Assembly: GCA_934658705.1 (NCBI GenBank)
Contig: CAKUHP010000006.1
Coordinates: 1 to 60,107, forward strand
Direction of reading: 5' to 3'
Length of the DNA: 60,107 bases
From: an uncultured Collinsella sp.
GTDB lineage: Bacteria; Actinomycetota; Coriobacteriia; Coriobacteriales; Coriobacteriaceae
Shown: positions 35,369 through 43,870 of the stretch, piece after piece
How the letters are laid out: each line of letters opens with the position of its first letter
Position numbering within the stretch: position 1 is the stretch's first letter
The notes under the pieces: model-generated
Databases searched by the model: none
What the model was told of the DNA's origin: nothing
Seen by the model: the letters and a program-made list of their open reading frames with translations, nothing else
Position numbers and translations under genes: made by a program

Positions 35369-35947
35369 TTAGGCGAAGGTGATCTCGCCGTTCTCGCAGT
35401 CCATATCGGCGATACGGGCCAGACTCTCAACGCGGAAACCGCGCTCGCGGAGCTTGTCGCCGCCGCCCTGAAAGCCCTTCTCCACGGCAATACCAATACC
35501 GGAAACCTCGGCACCAGCGGCTTCGCAAATCTTAATGAGGCCCTCAAGAGCGCAGCCATTGGCCAGGAAGTCGTCGATGATCAAGACCTTGTCGCCCTCG
35601 GACAGGAAACGCTTACCCACGATAACCGGATACTCCTTCTGCTTGGTGAAGGAGTAGATGGTCGTGGCATACTGCTCGCCGTCAAGGTTGATGGACTGGG
35701 CCTTCTTGGCAAAGACAACCGGCACGCCGCCAAAATGCTGGGCCGCGATACAGGCCATACCAATGCCCGAAGCCTCGATGGTCAGGATCTTGTTGATCTC
35801 GACGCCCTCGAACAGACGGGCCCACTCGGCGCCCATGTGGTCGAACAGCTCAACGTCGCACTGGTGGTTGAGGAAGGCATCAACCTTAAGGACGTTACCG
35901 GCCTTTACGATGCCGTCACGGCGAATACGATCCTCAAGCTCCTGCAT
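35369..35947 (-). CDS. xpt: Xanthine phosphoribosyltransferase
   Basis: A 192-aa purine-salvage enzyme converting xanthine and PRPP to XMP. The PRPP-binding loop is [18 protein letters not shown] and the substrate side [32 protein letters not shown] near the N-terminus is typical of Xpt. Start at 35947 (MQELEDR) is chosen for family length and AAAGGG upstream. No purine riboswitch is recognisable in the region before it. It is monocistronic, ending at the palindromic terminator. Confidence 0.92.
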   Translation of the reverse strand: MQELEDRIRRDGIVKAGNVLKVDAFLNHQCDVELFDHMGAEWARLFEGVEINKILTIEASGIGMACIAAQHFGGVPVVFAKKAQSINLDGEQYATTIYSFTKQKEYPVIVGKRFLSEGDKVLIIDDFLANGCALEGLIKICEAAGAEVSGIGIAVEKGFQGGGDKLRERGFRVESLARIADMDCENGEITFA

Positions 35948-36075
35948 GGCGCAACCCTTTCTCGCGGCAATGATTCCGCGCGATGAACAAACGTTGCACG
36001 ATAGTCTACCACGGACCGACCCCCGCCCGCCCCACAAGCCCTATCGCACCATAAAGCCGCAAGACAAGCCAATTT

Positions 36076-36305
36076 GGGACGGGGCTCTTTTGACTACTTT
36101 TATGAGCCCTTTTCCTCCGTCCCCGGGGGATCATTCGGCGATGCTCGCCACGAAATCGGCCCATTTACTACGTTTAACCTGACGCCCCTGTCCATACCCC
36201 CGATTTTCAAAAACCGGCAGGCTCTCTACCTGCGCTTTTGTTTTTACCAATTGCGCTATGGTTGGGGCCGCGCGGTCAAACGTAGTAGATGGGCGTGTTT
36301 CGTGG
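36076..36305. repeat. MITE-like compound palindromic element
   Basis: The 375-bp gap between xpt and the exporter gene carries no convincing gene. It starts with a hairpin whose outer arms are GGGACGG and CCGTCCC (36076-36124). It is followed by roughly 40-bp imperfect inverted repeats, about 36149-36186 and 36265-36305, both containing CCACGAAA and CCCATyTACTACGTTTrACC, around a core of about 80 bp. The right repeat abuts the stop codon of the exporter gene. Confidence 0.7.
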
Positions 36306-36324
36306 CAGACGCTCTCCCGAAACG

Positions 36325-37629
36325 CTAATGCCGGGCGCGCGTCCTCGCCAAACGTACCAATGTGAGCGCAAAGCCCACAGTAGCAACGGCCATCAGCACG
36401 TAGAACACCGAACGAAAACCAAAGAGGAACACATCCGGACGGCCCGCCACATAGCTCGTGACCGTCTTGCCCATCGCCGCGCTCGTCTGTCCATTCAGGA
36501 TGCGCGACGCCGCCGTAATACCCAGTGCTATGCCCGCATAGCGCGCCAAGCTGCCCAAGCTGCCCGCAAAGCCAAGCGCCTCACGCGGAGCCGAACCCAT
36601 ATACAGTGAATTATTGGGACTCTGGAAGATCGACGTGCCGCACGACATAAACGCGACGCAGCACACGATCATCAAGATGGAAGAGTGCTCGTCAAGCGTG
36701 CTCACCGCAAAGAGACCGCACACGTACACGCCCAGGCCAACGGCCGTGGGCGCTTCACAACCAACACGGTCGGACACCGAGCCCGAAAGCGGGCCCACAA
36801 AGGCATTCACGACCGGCATCGCCAAAAACAACAGGCCGGAGATATCGGAGCTAAAGCCGTGGGCATCCTGAAAGTAGAACGGCAGCACAAACTCGGAGGC
36901 ACCGATACCCACGAACACGATAAGCATGCAAGCCAGGTTAATCGTGAAAGCCGAGCTCGCAAAGCAGCGACGCGCCGCCTCTGTCAACGGCATAGGGCGT
37001 TCGCCAGCCTCCGGCTTCACATGCGGCAGCGTATAGAGTCCCACGATAAACGAGATTACGCCAACGGGCAGATTGATAAGGAAGATGCTCTCCCAGGGAA
37101 AGCTCGCCACCAGCACGCCGCCGAGCACGGGGCCGCACATCATGCCAAGAGCCACAAAGGTCGCCAGAATGCCCATGGCACGACCGCGCTCACGCGCCGG
37201 AAACGACTCGGTGATGATGCCCATATTGTTGGCCATCGCGGCGGCACAGCCAATGCCCTGCACGAAACGCGCCAAGATTAGCACCTCGAACGAAGCGGAA
37301 AGCCCGCAAAGCAGCGAGCCACCCGTAAAGACGATCACACCAAGCTGGAACACATTCACCTTGCCGCGCACATCGCCCAAGCGGCCAAACGGCAGCATGG
37401 CGACGCACGTCGCGAGCAGATACATCGAGGTCACGAGCTGAATGCGGTCGAGACCCACACCCAGCTCCTTTTGCATCACCGGAAGCGCCACCGTCACGAT
37501 GCTCGCATCCAGACACGCCATAAAGGTCATGACGAGCACGGTGAACAGAATCGCCCATTTATTCTTACCGTGGGTGTCGCCCTCCAGGGCAATGTGTTCG
37601 CGGCGCAGCTGCTCGGCAGTTTTCTCCAT
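36325..37629 (-). CDS. MFS multidrug exporter, EmrB/QacA (DHA2)-like
   Basis: A 434-aa major facilitator. The first helix contains the DHA motif LDASIVTVALPVMQKELG (motif D1), the 2-3 loop has LPFGRLGDVRGK (motif A), and GCAAAMANNMGIITESFPARERGRAMG is motif C-like. Around 12-14 hydrophobic helices can be drawn. It probably exports drugs or toxic metabolites with proton exchange. ATG at 37629 (MEKTAEQ) is preceded by AAAGGATATAC. It follows metY on the same strand but is separated from it by a strong terminator, so it has its own promoter. Confidence 0.86.
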   Translation of the reverse strand: MEKTAEQLRREHIALEGDTHGKNKWAILFTVLVMTFMACLDASIVTVALPVMQKELGVGLDRIQLVTSMYLLATCVAMLPFGRLGDVRGKVNVFQLGVIVFTGGSLLCGLSASFEVLILARFVQGIGCAAAMANNMGIITESFPARERGRAMGILATFVALGMMCGPVLGGVLVASFPWESIFLINLPVGVISFIVGLYTLPHVKPEAGERPMPLTEAARRCFASSAFTINLACMLIVFVGIGASEFVLPFYFQDAHGFSSDISGLLFLAMPVVNAFVGPLSGSVSDRVGCEAPTAVGLGVYVCGLFAVSTLDEHSSILMIVCCVAFMSCGTSIFQSPNNSLYMGSAPREALGFAGSLGSLARYAGIALGITAASRILNGQTSAAMGKTVTSYVAGRPDVFLFGFRSVFYVLMAVATVGFALTLVRLARTRARH

Positions 37630-37660
37630 GTATATCCTTTCTATCGTGCAACGCAAAAAC

Positions 37661-37700
37661 GGGACCCCAATCGCCTACAAACGGTCGCGATCAGGGTCCC
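37661..37700 (-). terminator. Intrinsic terminator of metY
   Basis: On the minus strand GGGACCCTGATCGC pairs with GCGATTGGGGTCCC (one bulge) and is followed by GTTTTTGC. Confidence 0.8.
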
Positions 37701-37770
37701 GCCTACGGAATCGGAACTATGAGGACGTCGTCAGCCGAAAAGCCGTCCCACGCCTCGCGCGCACGCTAGC

Positions 37771-39054
37771 CTAGCACTGCTCGAGCGCCTGCTCAAGGTC
37801 GGCAATCAGATCGGCCGTGTCCTCCAGGCCGCACGACAGGCGAACCATGTCGGCGGAAATGCCGCAGGCGATAAGTTCCTCGTCGTTCATCTGACGATGG
37901 GTGGCGTTTGCCGGATGCAGGCAGCAGGTGCGCGCATCAGCAACGTGCGTGGCAATCTGGGCGAGCTTAAGACTCTTCATAAAGGTCTCGGCCGCCGCAC
38001 GACCACCGGTAAAGCCAAAGCTCACGACGCCGCAGGTACCGTTGGGCATGTACTTCTGAGCCATGTCGTAGTACTTGTCGCCCTCCAGGCCCGGATAGCT
38101 CACAAAGCGCACCTTGGGATGGCTCTGCAGGAACTTGGCGACGGCCAGGCCGTTCTCGCAATGACGCGGCATGCGCACGTGCAGGCTCTCGAGCGAGCTG
38201 TTCAGGAAGAACGCCGCCTGCGGGTTCTGCATGGGGCCGAGGTCACGCATAAGCTGCGCGGTGGCCTTGGTAATGAAGGCACCCTCACGGCCGAACTTCT
38301 CGGCGTAGGTCACGCCGTGATAGCTCTCGTCGGGCGTGGTGAGCCCCGGGAACTTGTCCGCATGGGCCATCCAGTCAAACTGGCCGTGATCGACGATCAC
38401 GCCGCCCAGGTAGGCCGCATGGCCATCCATGTACTTGGTGGTGGAGTGCGTGACGATGTCGGCGCCCCACTCAAAGGGACGGCACATCACGGGCGTCGGG
38501 AAGGTATTGTCGACCATCAGCGGCACGCCGTGGTCGTGAGCGGCCTTGGCAAAGCGCTCAATGTCGAGCACGGCAAGCGCGGGATTGGCGATGGTCTCGC
38601 CAAAGACGAGCTTGGTGTTGGGCTGGAAAGCGGCCTCCAGCTCCTCGTCGGTGCAGTCGGGAGCGACGAAGGTGCAGGTCAGGCCCATACGTCCCATGGT
38701 GTGGGCGAGCAGGTTATACGTACCGCCATAGATGGCAGAGCTCGCGACCACGTGGTCGCCGGCACCGGCCACGTTAAAGATCGCGAGGAAGTTCGCGGCC
38801 ATGCCCGAGCTCGTGAGCATCGCAGCGGTGCCGCCCTCCATCTCACAGATCTTGGCGGCAACGAGGTCGCAGGTGGGGTTCTGGAGACGGCTATAGAAGT
38901 AGCCCGACTCCTCCAGATCGAACAGCTTACCCATGTGCTCGGACGTGTCGTACTTCCACGTCGTGGACTGATAGATAGGCACCTGGCGCGGCTCCGCATC
39001 GCCCGGGCGATAACCGCCCTGAACACACGTGGTACCGATAGTCTGCTCGCTCAT
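37771..39054 (-). CDS. metY: O-acetylhomoserine sulfhydrylase (PLP, Cys/Met metabolism family)
   Basis: A 427-aa PLP enzyme that makes homocysteine from O-acetylhomoserine and sulfide. TTCVQGGYRPGDAEPRQVPI, YSRLQNPTCDLVAAKICEMEGG and the PLP-lysine motif IVTHSTTKYMDGH are characteristic. LRDLGPMQNPQAAFFLNSSLESL and the C-terminal VADARTCCLHPANATHRQM place it in the MetY group instead of MetB/MetC, which are shorter. ATG at 39054 is preceded by AAGGGAGCAAG. It is a single gene between a promoter region and its terminator; no SAM riboswitch is seen in the 230 bp upstream. Confidence 0.92.
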   Translation of the reverse strand: MSEQTIGTTCVQGGYRPGDAEPRQVPIYQSTTWKYDTSEHMGKLFDLEESGYFYSRLQNPTCDLVAAKICEMEGGTAAMLTSSGMAANFLAIFNVAGAGDHVVASSAIYGGTYNLLAHTMGRMGLTCTFVAPDCTDEELEAAFQPNTKLVFGETIANPALAVLDIERFAKAAHDHGVPLMVDNTFPTPVMCRPFEWGADIVTHSTTKYMDGHAAYLGGVIVDHGQFDWMAHADKFPGLTTPDESYHGVTYAEKFGREGAFITKATAQLMRDLGPMQNPQAAFFLNSSLESLHVRMPRHCENGLAVAKFLQSHPKVRFVSYPGLEGDKYYDMAQKYMPNGTCGVVSFGFTGGRAAAETFMKSLKLAQIATHVADARTCCLHPANATHRQMNDEELIACGISADMVRLSCGLEDTADLIADLEQALEQC

Positions 39055-39286
39055 ATCTTGCTCCCTTGCTCGGGTTTTGTTTTATTCGGTTCACGATACC
39101 GCTACCCCGCACCCCTCTCAACCCATCCCTCAAGTAGGTTATGGGACATAATCATCGGGTTTGCTTGTCTCACATCTTAGGAAAGTGTTCGATAGCAAAA
39201 ACAATGAGATATGCGTTGGGGTCTCGACGAGCAAAAGCGCCGGCAAGGGTACCATAGGCGGGTACATCGCAATCAAGGAGAGGCTC

Positions 39287-39733
39287 ATGAAACAAATCGA
39301 TACCACCCATCTCGAAACCGCCCGCTGTCAGGCCCAGGCTGCCGAATACCACGCTCGCGGCTTCAACTGCGCGCAGGCCGTCGCCTGCGCGCTCGCGCCC
39401 GCCGTAGGACTCGACCCCGAGACCGCGTTTACCCTCACCGAGGGCTTCGGCGCCGGCATGGGCGGCATGACCGAGACCTGCGGTGCCATCTCGGGCGCCG
39501 TGGCCATCATGGGCTTTGTGACGAGCGATGGCATGGAGAACCCCAAGACCAAGGGGCAGACCTACAAGCTCTCACGCGAGATCGCTAAGCGTTTTGGCGA
39601 GAAGAACACGACGACCATCTGCGGCACGCTCAAGGGCATCGGCTCGGACCAGGGCCCGCTCCGCAGCTGTCCCGGCTGCATCGATGACGCCGTCGAGATC
39701 GCCTGCGACGTGCTGAAGCAGCTCGCCGAGTAA
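39287..39733 (+). CDS. C_GCAxxG_C_C family redox protein
   Basis: A 148-aa protein of the C_GCAxxG_C_C family (TIGR01909-type), cysteine-rich and common in anaerobes, function not settled. FNCAQAVACALA supplies the first conserved Cys, EGFGAGMGGMTETCGAISGAV the GCAxxG-like core, and TTICGTLKGIG and SCPGCIDDAVEIACDVL the C-terminal cysteines. The Cys arrangement suggests metal or redox-cofactor binding. ATG at 39287 has AAGGAGAGGCTC upstream; the in-frame extension to 39161 lacks a ribosome site. It is divergent from metY and convergent with the IMPACT gene. Confidence 0.85.
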   Translation: MKQIDTTHLETARCQAQAAEYHARGFNCAQAVACALAPAVGLDPETAFTLTEGFGAGMGGMTETCGAISGAVAIMGFVTSDGMENPKTKGQTYKLSREIAKRFGEKNTTTICGTLKGIGSDQGPLRSCPGCIDDAVEIACDVLKQLAE

Positions 39734-39753
39734 ATAACGGCAACAGAAAAAAC

Positions 39754-39796
39754 GACAGCCGGCGCACCCGGGACACCCCATAGCACGCCGGCCGTC
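39754..39796 (-). terminator. Terminator between convergent genes
   Basis: GACAGCCGGCG and CGCCGGCCGTC pair with one mismatch; on the minus strand the stem is followed by GTTTTTTC, ending the IMPACT-family gene. It may also stop the convergent transcript. Confidence 0.7.
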
Positions 39797-39800
39797 GCCG

Positions 39801-40439
39801 TTAAAACTCGGCAAACTCGGGGGCGCTGGCCTCAATATCCTCGCGGCCAGCCATAAGCTCGCGCATCTTTGCGCAAAACGGCTCCTGCTCCCCCGCTTTA
39901 AACACCAAATGAATCGTCACGGCGTCCGCGTAATCGGTGCCCGAAACCTTGGCGCCCGAGTCCTGCGCCAGACGAAGCACCTGCTCATACTGCGGATAAG
40001 CCACATGCACGTCAACGGGCACAACGCTCGTCATCTCAACGATCTGCCCGGCTTCCTGCGCCGCCGCAACCGCCGCCTGCGTCGCCGCTGTATAGGCACG
40101 TACCAGGCCGCCGGGCCCCAACAACGTGCCGCCAAAATAGCGCGTGACCACACAGCACACGTTTTTGAGCCCCGCACCGCGAAGCACCTCGAGCGTGGGC
40201 ATGCCGCTCGTACGGCTCGGCTCGCCGTCATCGCTCTGACGCTCGCGCCCGTCAACCAAAATCCACGCGGGCACATTATGGCGAGCATCATAATGGCGTT
40301 TGCGAACCATTTCGATAAAGGCATTCGCCTCGTCCTCGGACTCAACATGGACCAGCTGGGCAATAAAGCGACTCTTGCGGTCGACAAACTCGCCCTTAGC
40401 CTCAATATTCGATTGCAAAGTAAAATAGCTGTCCAACAA
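39801..40439 (-). CDS. IMPACT/YigZ family protein
   Basis: A 212-aa member of the UPF0029/YigZ family. DRKSRFIAQLVHVESEDEANAFI starts the N-terminal IMPACT domain, followed by the signature DDGEPSRTSGMPTLEVLRG and VVTRYFGGTLLGPGGLVRAY. The C-terminal DUF1949-like ferredoxin fold covers about residues 140-205. Members are linked to ribosome or translation regulation by homology to eukaryotic IMPACT, but the bacterial role is open. Its start region faces the 3' end of rnpB. Confidence 0.88.
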   Translation of the reverse strand: MLDSYFTLQSNIEAKGEFVDRKSRFIAQLVHVESEDEANAFIEMVRKRHYDARHNVPAWILVDGRERQSDDGEPSRTSGMPTLEVLRGAGLKNVCCVVTRYFGGTLLGPGGLVRAYTAATQAAVAAAQEAGQIVEMTSVVPVDVHVAYPQYEQVLRLAQDSGAKVSGTDYADAVTIHLVFKAGEQEPFCAKMRELMAGREDIEASAPEFAEF

Positions 40440-40630
40440 AGCCCCTCAAACACAAGCAAAGCAACAAACAGCCTCAATAATACGGCAATGGCAGCACTGA
40501 TGCCCTCGCCAACAAGAACGGTAACGCCGATGAATCCGTCAACGAAAGCGAGAACCCATCAGCGCAAGCAAGGTGCTTTGAAAGCCGAGATCGCAACAGC
40601 AATGAAAACGTCGATGAACAGGCAAAAACA

Positions 40631-40734
40631 GCGAGACGGCGTCAGCTGAGTCGATTTGGCCCGAAAGAGGAGGAAGCACGCCTTATGGCGGCGACCGACG
40701 AATGAGCGCCAAATCAGCCAGCTGACGCCGTCGC
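40631..40734 (-). repeat. Nested-hairpin element downstream of rnpB, probable terminator
   Basis: GACGGCGTCAGCTG (40635-40648) pairs with 40719-40732, GATTTGGC (40653-40660) with 40708-40715, and a small inner CGCC-TTAT-GGCG hairpin lies between. On the minus strand the outer stem is followed by TCGCTGTTTTTGCC, so it can end rnpB. Flanks ACAGCGA and GCAGCGTCAAC are shared with the element at 43724. The rest of the gap 40440-40630 contains GCAAGGTGCTTTGAAA, also found near 43740, and no gene. Confidence 0.8.
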
Positions 40735-40749
40735 AGCGTCAACAAGAAA

Positions 40750-41111
40750 GCTGAGTGGGCCGATAAGCCGGGTTCTGTCGTGAACGGTCATTTATCTTGT
40801 CTGCACGTTACCGTGCAGTTCCACGCACGCTACCCGAACGCGGACCGGGCCGGCCCATAGCGTTCCTATTCGCGCTTGCTCCGGATGGGGCTTGCCAAGC
40901 CGCCGTGTTGCCACGACGCTGGTGGTCTCTTACACCACCGTTTCAGCTTTTCCCTTTACGCCTTGCGGCGCAGGTGGGAGTCTTCTTTTCTGCGGCGCTT
41001 TCCGTCGGATCACTCCGCCCGGCCGTTAGCCGGCATCCCGCCCTCTGGAGCCCGGACTTTCCTCACGCGTACTGCAAGCAGTACATCGCGCGACCGTCTG
41101 GCCCACTCAGC
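40750..41111 (-). ncRNA. rnpB: RNase P RNA (class A)
   Basis: About 362 nt on the minus strand. The 5' end GCTGAGTGGGCC (41100-41111) pairs with the 3' end GGCCCACTCAGC (40750-40761) as helix P1. Near the 3' end the conserved GACAGAACCCGGCTTATCGG is present. Near the 5' end AGGAAAGTCCGGGCTCC reads the conserved P4/CR-I region. A minus-strand TACACT preceded by TG (extended -10) lies just upstream, with TTGCGT as a possible -35. RNase P RNA removes 5' leaders from pre-tRNAs together with RnpA. Boundaries are set by P1 and may be off by a few nucleotides. Confidence 0.95.
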
Positions 41112-41273
41112 AGTGCAAGAGTGTAGCACACCGCCAGCACACGCAACGGCACAACGCAAACGCTCGCACGATAAACCAAGAACCACCCTTGCGCTACAAT
41201 AGTTCCGTCGATGGGCAACGTCGTCAGTCGAGACGCGACCGCGCTCCGCACCCCTCCGTCTACTCGGTGCGTT

Positions 41274-41295
41274 CCCGCCTCCTCCCCGAGGCGGG
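41274..41295. other. GC-rich hairpin in the rpsA-rnpB gap
   Basis: CCCGCCTC, 6 nt, GAGGCGGG, followed on the plus strand by GGCATTTTTTCATGCC, a second small stem. No plus-strand gene precedes it. The gap 41112-41379 holds the rnpB promoter and shows no gene. Confidence 0.4.
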
Positions 41296-41379
41296 ATGTC
41301 GGCATTTTTTCATGCCGCGACAACTCAATAGCTAACGGACGACCTAGGCGGCAATCTGCCGTTTCGCTCGCAAAACAAA

Positions 41380-41409
41380 AAGGGACCCGCCCTTTCAGGC
41401 GGATCCCTT
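41380..41409 (-). terminator. Intrinsic terminator of rpsA
   Basis: On the minus strand AAGGGATCCGCC pairs with GGCGGGTCCCTT (one G-T), followed by TTTTGTTTTG, 24 bp past the stop codon. Confidence 0.8.
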
Positions 41410-41433
41410 CAAACAAGTGATCGTCAAACCGAT

Positions 41434-42600
41434 TTACTCGGCGTCGGTCTCCTCGTCCTTCTTCTCGGAAGGCAGCGGGGTGACCTCGATCTCGACGCCC
41501 AGAGTCTCAGCAGCGGACTTCATGGACAGGGAGATGCGACGACGGTCGAGGTCGATCTCCATGACCTTGACCTGAACCTTGTCGCCCACGTGGGTGACCT
41601 GAGAAGGCTGATCGACGTGCTTGTTGGCCATCTCGGAGATGTGCACCAGGCCCTCGATGCCCTCGCCCAGGTCGACGAAAGCGCCGAACGGGACAAGCTT
41701 GGTCACAGTGCCCTCGACGATAGCGCCGACGGGGTACTTCTTGACCAGTGCGCGCCACGGATCCTCGGTGGTCTGCTTGAGACCCAGGGAGATGCGCTCG
41801 CGGTTGAGATCGACGTCGAGAACCTCGACCTCGACCTCCTGGCCGACCTTGACAACCTCGGAAGGATGGTTGACGTGGTTCCAGGAGAGCTCGGAGATGT
41901 GGATGAGGCCGTCGATACCGCCGAGGTCGACGAAGGCGCCGAAGTCGACGATGGAGGAAACGGTGCCCTGGAGACGCATGCCAGACTTGAGCTTGGACAG
42001 GATCTCGGAGCGCTCAGCCTTACGGGACTCCTCGAGCACGACGCGACGGGAGAGGACGACGTTGTTGCGGTTGCGGTCCATCTCGATGACGCGGGCCTCG
42101 ATGCGGGTGCCCATGTAGGAGGTGAGGTCCTTGACGCGACGGAGGTCGACGAGGGAAGCGGGCAGGAAGCCACGCAGGCCGATGTCGAGGATCAGGCCGC
42201 CCTTGACAACCTCGATAACCTCGCCCTCGACGTTCTCGCCGGAGTTGAACTTCTCCTCGATGCGGTTCCAAGCACGCTCGTACTCGGCACGCTTCTTGGA
42301 CAGGACCAGACGACCGTCCTTGTCCTCCTTCTGGAGAACCAGAGCCTCGATGGGATCACCGAGTGCAACGATGTCTGCAGGGTTAGCGTCCTTGCGGATG
42401 GACAGCTCGCGGACCGGGATAACGCCCTCGGACTTGAATCCGATGTCAACGAGCACCTCGTCATGCTCGATCTTAACGACAGTGCCGTTAACGAGATCGC
42501 CCTCATCAAAGTCGGTAATCGTACCGTCGATGAGGTTGTTCATCTCCTCCTCGTTGACATCGTCAAGAGAGAAAATGGACGAGTTCTGAATCTCACTCAA
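41434..42600 (-). CDS. rpsA: 30S ribosomal protein S1 (four S1 domains)
   Basis: A 388-aa RNA-binding protein with four S1/OB domains, the short form typical of Gram-positives. It helps bring mRNA to the 30S subunit. Domains begin near residues 35 (GDLVNGTVVKIEHDEVLVDIG), 120 (GENVEGEVIEVVKGGLILDIG), 205 (GMRLQGTVSSIVDFGAFVDLG) and 290 (GAIVEGTVTKLVPFGAFVDLG), each closing with RxxLSxK or RISLxxK. The C-terminus is acidic (SEKKDEETDAE). ATG at 42600 is preceded by GAAAGGGGTCC. It ends at a strong terminator before rnpB. Confidence 0.95.
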   Translation of the reverse strand: MSEIQNSSIFSLDDVNEEEMNNLIDGTITDFDEGDLVNGTVVKIEHDEVLVDIGFKSEGVIPVRELSIRKDANPADIVALGDPIEALVLQKEDKDGRLVLSKKRAEYERAWNRIEEKFNSGENVEGEVIEVVKGGLILDIGLRGFLPASLVDLRRVKDLTSYMGTRIEARVIEMDRNRNNVVLSRRVVLEESRKAERSEILSKLKSGMRLQGTVSSIVDFGAFVDLGGIDGLIHISELSWNHVNHPSEVVKVGQEVEVEVLDVDLNRERISLGLKQTTEDPWRALVKKYPVGAIVEGTVTKLVPFGAFVDLGEGIEGLVHISEMANKHVDQPSQVTHVGDKVQVKVMEIDLDRRRISLSMKSAAETLGVEIEVTPLPSEKKDEETDAE

Positions 42601-42784
42601 AGGTGGACCCCTTTCGAACTACGGGGCCCCGATTGCTAGGACCTACAGAAGGGTGCGACAAGCACACAACGTTTAGGAACACTCGGGAGCCGACAGATAC
42701 TAATGTGATGCTTATGCAATCACGTTCGTATAGGTTACGGGGAAACGACTTCGATTTCAAGCGTGAACTGCGATTTTTTACTCG

Positions 42785-42826
42785 TGTGGAGACTTTTTCG
42801 TAATCTTATGAACTGCTGTCTCCACA
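42785..42826. other. Inverted repeat between rpsA and the HAD gene
   Basis: TGTGGAGAC and GTCTCCACA are 9-bp perfect arms 24 nt apart in the divergent 315-bp intergenic region. The region otherwise contains only likely promoters; no gene is seen. Confidence 0.4.
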
Positions 42827-42915
42827 ACTTGACGATAAGCAGTGCGCAGGATGGCTTTGGGGTAAAGTATCCGGAACCAACGATTCTAGATCGAATTTAC
42901 GAGAAAGGTGCTCGC

Positions 42916-43674
42916 GTGCTCAAAGCTGTCGTTTTCGATATGGACGAAACGCTTCTTAGCATCAACCTCAATGCGTTTATCCTTCGCTATTTTAAGGATG
43001 TCTCGTCGATGCTCGCAGATATCGGCCGTCGTAGCCGTGGCGGCACGATGGCGCGCCTCGGCACCATTCTGGTCGACCTCAACGCCAACCGCCGCAGTGG
43101 TACGGACAATCGCACCAACCTTACGTTTTATCAGGAAGAGGTCGAGCGCCGGTGTGGCATCTGCCTCTCGGACCCCACCATCTACGAGGCATTTACCTAC
43201 TACGAGCGCGAGGTGCTGCCGCACAAGAACGACGACGCGATCAACGCGAAGGCCATGCCCGGCGCGCATGCCGCACTTCAGGCCGTGCAGGACGCGGGCT
43301 TGCGCTGCGCACTCTTTACCAATCCCAGTTTTCCCCAGGGCGCCATTGAGTGCCGCATGGGATGGGGTGAGCTAACCGACGCGCCCTTCGAGCTCGTGAC
43401 ACACATGGGCAATGCAACGCGCTGCAAGCCCGACGCTACGTATTATCTTGAGCAGCTGCAGGTCATGGGGCTCGAGCCGCACGAGGTCCTTATGGTGGGC
43501 AACGACCCCAAGCGCGACTTCCCCAGCCCCGATTGCGGCATCCAGACCGCCTACGTCGGCCAGGGAAAACCTAGCCGAGCCACCTGGCGCGGATCCATGG
43601 AAGACTTCGCCCGCAACTTCAACGCCGTAGTAGAAGCCTTCTACGAGCACCAAGTAGCGGACGAACTGTCGTAG
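42916..43674 (+). CDS. HAD-superfamily hydrolase
   Basis: A 252-aa haloacid dehalogenase-type phosphatase. Motif I is VVFDMDETLLS (nucleophile Asp with the DxD general acid), motif II is ALFTNPS, motif III Lys is in NATRCKPD, and motif IV is VLMVGNDPKRDFPS. A helical cap of about 100 residues lies between motifs I and II, so it is a C1-type HAD. Substrate unknown. GTG at 42916 is chosen because GAAAGGTG lies just before it and motif I follows at once; the open frame extends upstream without another ribosome site. Confidence 0.82.
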   Translation: MLKAVVFDMDETLLSINLNAFILRYFKDVSSMLADIGRRSRGGTMARLGTILVDLNANRRSGTDNRTNLTFYQEEVERRCGICLSDPTIYEAFTYYEREVLPHKNDDAINAKAMPGAHAALQAVQDAGLRCALFTNPSFPQGAIECRMGWGELTDAPFELVTHMGNATRCKPDATYYLEQLQVMGLEPHEVLMVGNDPKRDFPSPDCGIQTAYVGQGKPSRATWRGSMEDFARNFNAVVEAFYEHQVADELS

Positions 43675-43723
43675 GCGCATCAAACCAACAAAGACAACGC
43701 CGATGTTTTGGCACCGACAGCGA

Positions 43724-43822
43724 AAACCCGCCAGAGCGAGCAAGGTGCCTTGAAACGAGGCGGCATTGATCTTTTGATCATGCCGCCGAAGTTGAAAGGC
43801 AGATTGCCGCTCTGGCGGGTTT
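43724..43822. repeat. Nested-hairpin element downstream of the HAD gene
   Basis: Outer arms AAACCCGCCAGAGCG (43724-43738) and its complement (43808-43822) match over 15 bp. Inside, GGCGGCAT plus GATC around TTTT (43759-43787) form a second stem with one bulge. Flanks ACAGCGA and GCAGCGTCAAC match those of the 40631 element although the stems differ. Confidence 0.85.
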
Positions 43823-43835
43823 GCAGCGTCAACTG

Positions 43836-43863
43836 GTTACGCGGGTTGGTAAACCCGCGTAAC
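43836..43863 (-). terminator. Perfect 12-bp hairpin at the end of the cysteine desulfidase-like gene
   Basis: GTTACGCGGGTT and AACCCGCGTAAC flank a GGTA loop, 8 bp past the stop codon. There is no U-tract, so termination strength is uncertain. Confidence 0.5.
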
Positions 43864-43870
43864 TAAGTAA

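Noticed and set aside
35948..36070. Purine riboswitch upstream of xpt
   Set aside because: The conserved loop and junction sequences of the purine aptamer are absent.
36074..36328. 84-codon plus-strand ORF between xpt and the MFS gene
   Set aside because: It runs across inverted repeats and a hairpin and lacks a ribosome site; better explained as part of the repeat element.
40631..43863. Nested hairpins as integron attC sites
   Set aside because: They end in GTCAAC-like sequence, but no integrase gene, no cassette-like ORFs and no matching core-site pairs are present.
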